Position numbers and translations under genes: made by a program. Shown here piece by piece: positions 61,423 to 64,000 of a stretch of 64,000 bases of DNA (position 1 is its first letter; every line of letters begins with the position of its first letter). Source of the stretch: Sphingobacteriales bacterium (GTDB lineage Bacteria; Bacteroidota; Bacteroidia; Chitinophagales; UBA2359). The notes below the pieces were generated by a model, which made no database searches, was not told the DNA's origin, and was given only the letters and a program-made list of their open reading frames with translations. Location of the stretch: positions 11,983 to 75,982 of the forward strand of contig JADKCK010000037.1 in assembly GCA_016718845.1 (NCBI GenBank), in the 5' to 3' direction.

Positions 61423-63306
61423 CTATCTAGCAATCAACAGTTTTTCGTGCATTTTGGTAGTGCCATCGTTTAGTTCTACTACGTAGTAGCCTTGTGGCAA
61501 TTGGTTAGTGGCTAAGTTAATGGTGTTATCGCCTTGTGTGGCAAGGGTATTTTGTTGTGCTACCACTCTACCTGTTACATCAATAATGCTGATGTTTAAA
61601 GGTGTTTGGGTTTCGGTGCTATAGTATAAGGTAACTAAGTTGTTTGCGGGGTTAGGCGATAAGCTAAATGTTTTGAAGCCACCGTCCCATTCGGCAACCA
61701 ACTCGCTGTCTGTTTTGCTAGGGCAAGGACTGGTAGTAAAGGTAACAGTAGGGCTAAATGCACTAAATGTAAGACCACCAGCACAGTTAGCACGCACTTT
61801 CCATTCGTAGGTTTTGCCGCAAGCTATTTGCGATTGTATGTTTTTGGAGGTACCAGTTACGGGTCCAACGTTTGTCCAGGTGGCAGAGCCTACCTTACGA
61901 CCTTGTATAGAGTAGTTGGCAGCACCAGCTACGGCACCCCAATTTAAAGTAACGGTAGTGCCTGTTATGTTAGTGGTGGTTAAGCCAGTAGGTACGGCAA
62001 TAGCCAAGTTGGTAAGTGTTGTTGATGCGGTAGCCGTTGCTCCGTTACCACTAGTTACGGTTACGGTATAAGTGCCTGCTGCTAAGTTGCTGATAGTAGC
62101 TGTTGTAGCACCATTGCTCCATAAAACACTATAAGGCGATGTGCCACCAACAGCGTTTGCCCTTACCGAGCCACCTGTGTTACAAACAGCATTTACAATG
62201 TTGCTAAGGGTAACACTAAACGAGGGTGGAGGCGTAGTACAAGCAATTGAAAAACCAACACCGTAACCAGAAGCACAAGAAACAGAGCCATCGGAGGTAA
62301 GATATAGGCTCATTGTTGCACCAACTGTACCTGTATATGTGCCACTAAGTGTGCCAGCAAATGGACCAGCTATGTCAACTCCATTCTGACGAACATATAC
62401 TGCATCACAACATGATTCAACACTGCCACTCAAAGTTATGCTTGCTACCTGACTACCAGATGGGGTAGTAGAAGCAAAAGTAGTTCCGGTGTTGCTATCT
62501 CCATAACAATAAGAGCCAGATACACCACAACCACCAGTAGGAGGTGGAGTAACAGGTGTTGTACAAGCAATCGAAAAAGTAGGAGCGTAACTAGAACCAC
62601 AAGAAATAGAGCCATCGGAGGTAAGATATAGGCTTATTGTGGCTCCAACTGCACCTGTATAGGTACCGGTAAGTGTTCCGGCAAATGGGCCCGCTATATT
62701 AACGCCGTTTTGACGGACATATATTGCATCGCAACATGCCTCTACACTGCCGCCCAAAGTGATACTTACTGCTTGACCAGCAGGTGGGGTAGTAGAAGCA
62801 AAATCGGTTCCGGTGTTACTATCTCCATAACAATAAGAACCAGATGCACCACAGCCACCAGCAGGAGGAGGAGGTGTCCCTAAAGCAACAAGCTGGGCAT
62901 TTAGCGTCATACATAAGGTGTTGCTTGTGCAAGGATACTGGTCAATCAACACATCAACATTTCCGGTACCGCCAGCGTACACAAAATCTATTGTTGATTG
63001 TGCGCCACAGCCATCGTCGTTGTAACCCAATACAGCTCCGGGACCCGACTCGTAAACGGTAATTTGGGTGTCAAAATCGGTATCGCCGCAAGTAGAAAAG
63101 CGATAGGTGTTACCTGCCACTAAACCAGTTACATAAGCGTACTCGCCGCCGTAGAAACAAGTAGATAGTACTACATCAGTACCCACTGTAGTTGGAGCCA
63201 AGTAGGTACCAAACTGTGTATTGTCGTAGGCACATTGTGCCGAAGCAAGTTGTTGCATACCTATTATGCAGCATAAAAACGAAAGGATGTATATTGCTTT
63301 TTGCAT
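61423..63306 (-). CDS. T9SS protein with duplicated CUB-like domains
   Basis: 627 residues with signal peptide MQKAIYILSFLCCIIGMQQL. An N-terminal pre-peptidase-like domain (YRFSTCGDTDFDTQITVYES) is followed by two tandem 108-residue modules (GGCGASGSYCYGDSNTGT, CCDAIYVRQNGVNIAGPFAG, LYLTSDGSISCGSSY), which resemble CUB-type beta-sandwiches. A SprB-like repeat (YSVLWSNGATTATISNLAAG), a fibronectin III domain and a sorting domain (LSPNPANNLVTLYY to KLLIAR) follow. Function is probably binding or adhesion; no catalytic residues were identified. It precedes the small helical protein at 63337-63710 on the same strand. Confidence 0.82.
   Translation of the reverse strand: MQKAIYILSFLCCIIGMQQLASAQCAYDNTQFGTYLAPTTVGTDVVLSTCFYGGEYAYVTGLVAGNTYRFSTCGDTDFDTQITVYESGPGAVLGYNDDGCGAQSTIDFVYAGGTGNVDVLIDQYPCTSNTLCMTLNAQLVALGTPPPPAGGCGASGSYCYGDSNTGTDFASTTPPAGQAVSITLGGSVEACCDAIYVRQNGVNIAGPFAGTLTGTYTGAVGATISLYLTSDGSISCGSSYAPTFSIACTTPVTPPPTGGCGVSGSYCYGDSNTGTTFASTTPSGSQVASITLSGSVESCCDAVYVRQNGVDIAGPFAGTLSGTYTGTVGATMSLYLTSDGSVSCASGYGVGFSIACTTPPPSFSVTLSNIVNAVCNTGGSVRANAVGGTSPYSVLWSNGATTATISNLAAGTYTVTVTSGNGATATASTTLTNLAIAVPTGLTTTNITGTTVTLNWGAVAGAANYSIQGRKVGSATWTNVGPVTGTSKNIQSQIACGKTYEWKVRANCAGGLTFSAFSPTVTFTTSPCPSKTDSELVAEWDGGFKTFSLSPNPANNLVTLYYSTETQTPLNISIIDVTGRVVAQQNTLATQGDNTINLATNQLPQGYYVVELNDGTTKMHEKLLIAR
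62237..62880 (-). repeat. Two 324-bp coding repeats
   Basis: gtacaagcaattgaaaaa at 62237 recurs at 62561 with one change, a 324-bp period that matches the 108-residue modules. Confidence 0.85.
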
Positions 63307-63336
63307 TTTTGTAATTTTTTACGAAAGTTAAACGAA

Positions 63337-63710
63337 TTAGTCAACAATGTTGTACTGTTTGGGCTGAGCTAAAATTTGGTTGCGTTTTGCAGTAGGCATT
63401 TGGTTAAATGCTGTTTTGCTAAGCGTTTGTTGCACTGCCAGTTGGTTAAGCATTGTTTGGTATTCGGCGGGGTGTTGGCTAATCCAAAGTTGTTTGTTGG
63501 CAATTTGCAAAGCTCGTTGCTTTATCAATTGTTGTTGTTTTGCATTTTGGGTAGCCAAATTATCGACTTTTGTTTTTTTGTCGATTTCGGCAGGTACACA
63601 CGATTTTAGTGCAATAGCCACTTTTTGTGTATTTTGAGTTTGTGCCTCAACTGCCCTACTGTAAGCAACAGGCAAGAGGCAAGGAAAACATGTCGAATTG
63701 AATTTTTCAT
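63337..63710 (-). CDS. Small secreted helical protein, frameshifted near the N-terminus
   Basis: ATG 63710 starts MKNSIRHVFLASCLLLTV, a signal peptide. One base out of frame near 63655, the sequence continues AVEAQTQNTQKVAIALKSCV and then a Gln/Lys-rich helical body (AKQQQLIKQRALQIANKQLW) to QYNIVD. A gene finder would use the internal Met at 63675. About 120 residues if repaired. No family was recognised. It lies just upstream of the CUB-like T9SS gene, with a 30-bp gap. Confidence 0.6.
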
Positions 63711-64000
63711 CTCAATAATTTTTTTTAGTAATCAAATTCACAAAATTGTGTTGTGCATTAAATCCGTATTAAGGTACAATTATTTGGGTTGTTAGTTGGT
63801 CGAGGGCTAACAAAATAATTGTGTGGCAATATGGTATCACTTAGGTTTATGATAACGTAATCGCGTCGGGATATTATCAAAACCGTTAAATATCTGGCAA
63901 GTTAGCTCTTTATTTCGAGGATTCCTAATTATCTGACGATTTTTTTTAATAAAAACTTTTTTTGTTTTTGTCTATATGCTAAATAAAAGTTTAGTTTAAT
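63711..64000. other. AT-rich terminal region, no gene seen
   Basis: Probably the promoter region of the small secreted protein; no repeat, hairpin or RNA gene could be recognised. Confidence 0.4.

Overview
The window reads as a chromosomal segment of a Bacteroidota bacterium. Fourteen genes, intact or broken, end in type IX secretion (T9SS) C-terminal sorting domains (NPA motif, final beta-sandwich, terminal KLLxK or VSIVK). SprB-like repeats and choice-of-anchor domains are present, and a few upstream regions carry the Bacteroidota TAnnTTTG -7 promoter motif. No tRNA, rRNA, integrase, transposase or CRISPR array was recognised.

Layout. 0-0.3 kb: a 21-bp tandem array. 0.7-7.7 kb: two T9SS cargo loci broken by frameshifts, a metalloprotease with a beta-helix and a beta-propeller/PKD protein. 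7.8-10.6 kb: DNA repair (uvrB and an AlkA-type glycosylase). 10.6-16.5 kb: an acidic-tailed pseudokinase, aroE and tilS, bracketed by two clusters of one palindromic repeat family. 16.5-22 kb: a TPR-CHAT protease, a ChaN-like protein and a secreted phosphoesterase. 22.2-29.1 kb: lepA, then a purine-ring catabolism operon (xdhB-allB-alc). 29.2-40 kb: more T9SS proteins, including a BNR/beta-helix giant, and a 21-bp array. 40.3-46.6 kb: dcd, a T9SS lysyl oxidase and a DedA protein. 46.7-47.1 kb: an abnormal block of almost pure G and C runs. 47.2-63.7 kb: six minus-strand genes for secreted proteins, five large T9SS proteins built from internally duplicated modules and one small protein, separated by strong hairpin terminators.

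Many genes are split by single-base shifts, including lepA, aroE and xdhB, and several shifts lie in short homopolymers. I read most of these as consensus errors rather than true pseudogenes, so broken loci are listed fragment by fragment with the reconstruction stated. Two poly-C/G tracts inside signal-peptide regions may instead be real phase-variation switches.

The most interesting items are a lysyl oxidase with copper ligands and quinone-forming residues conserved, a pseudokinase with thirteen acidic octapeptide repeats, a large palindromic element inserted in frame in allantoinase, paired CxxCH choice-of-anchor proteins, and a 193-bp MITE-like palindrome.
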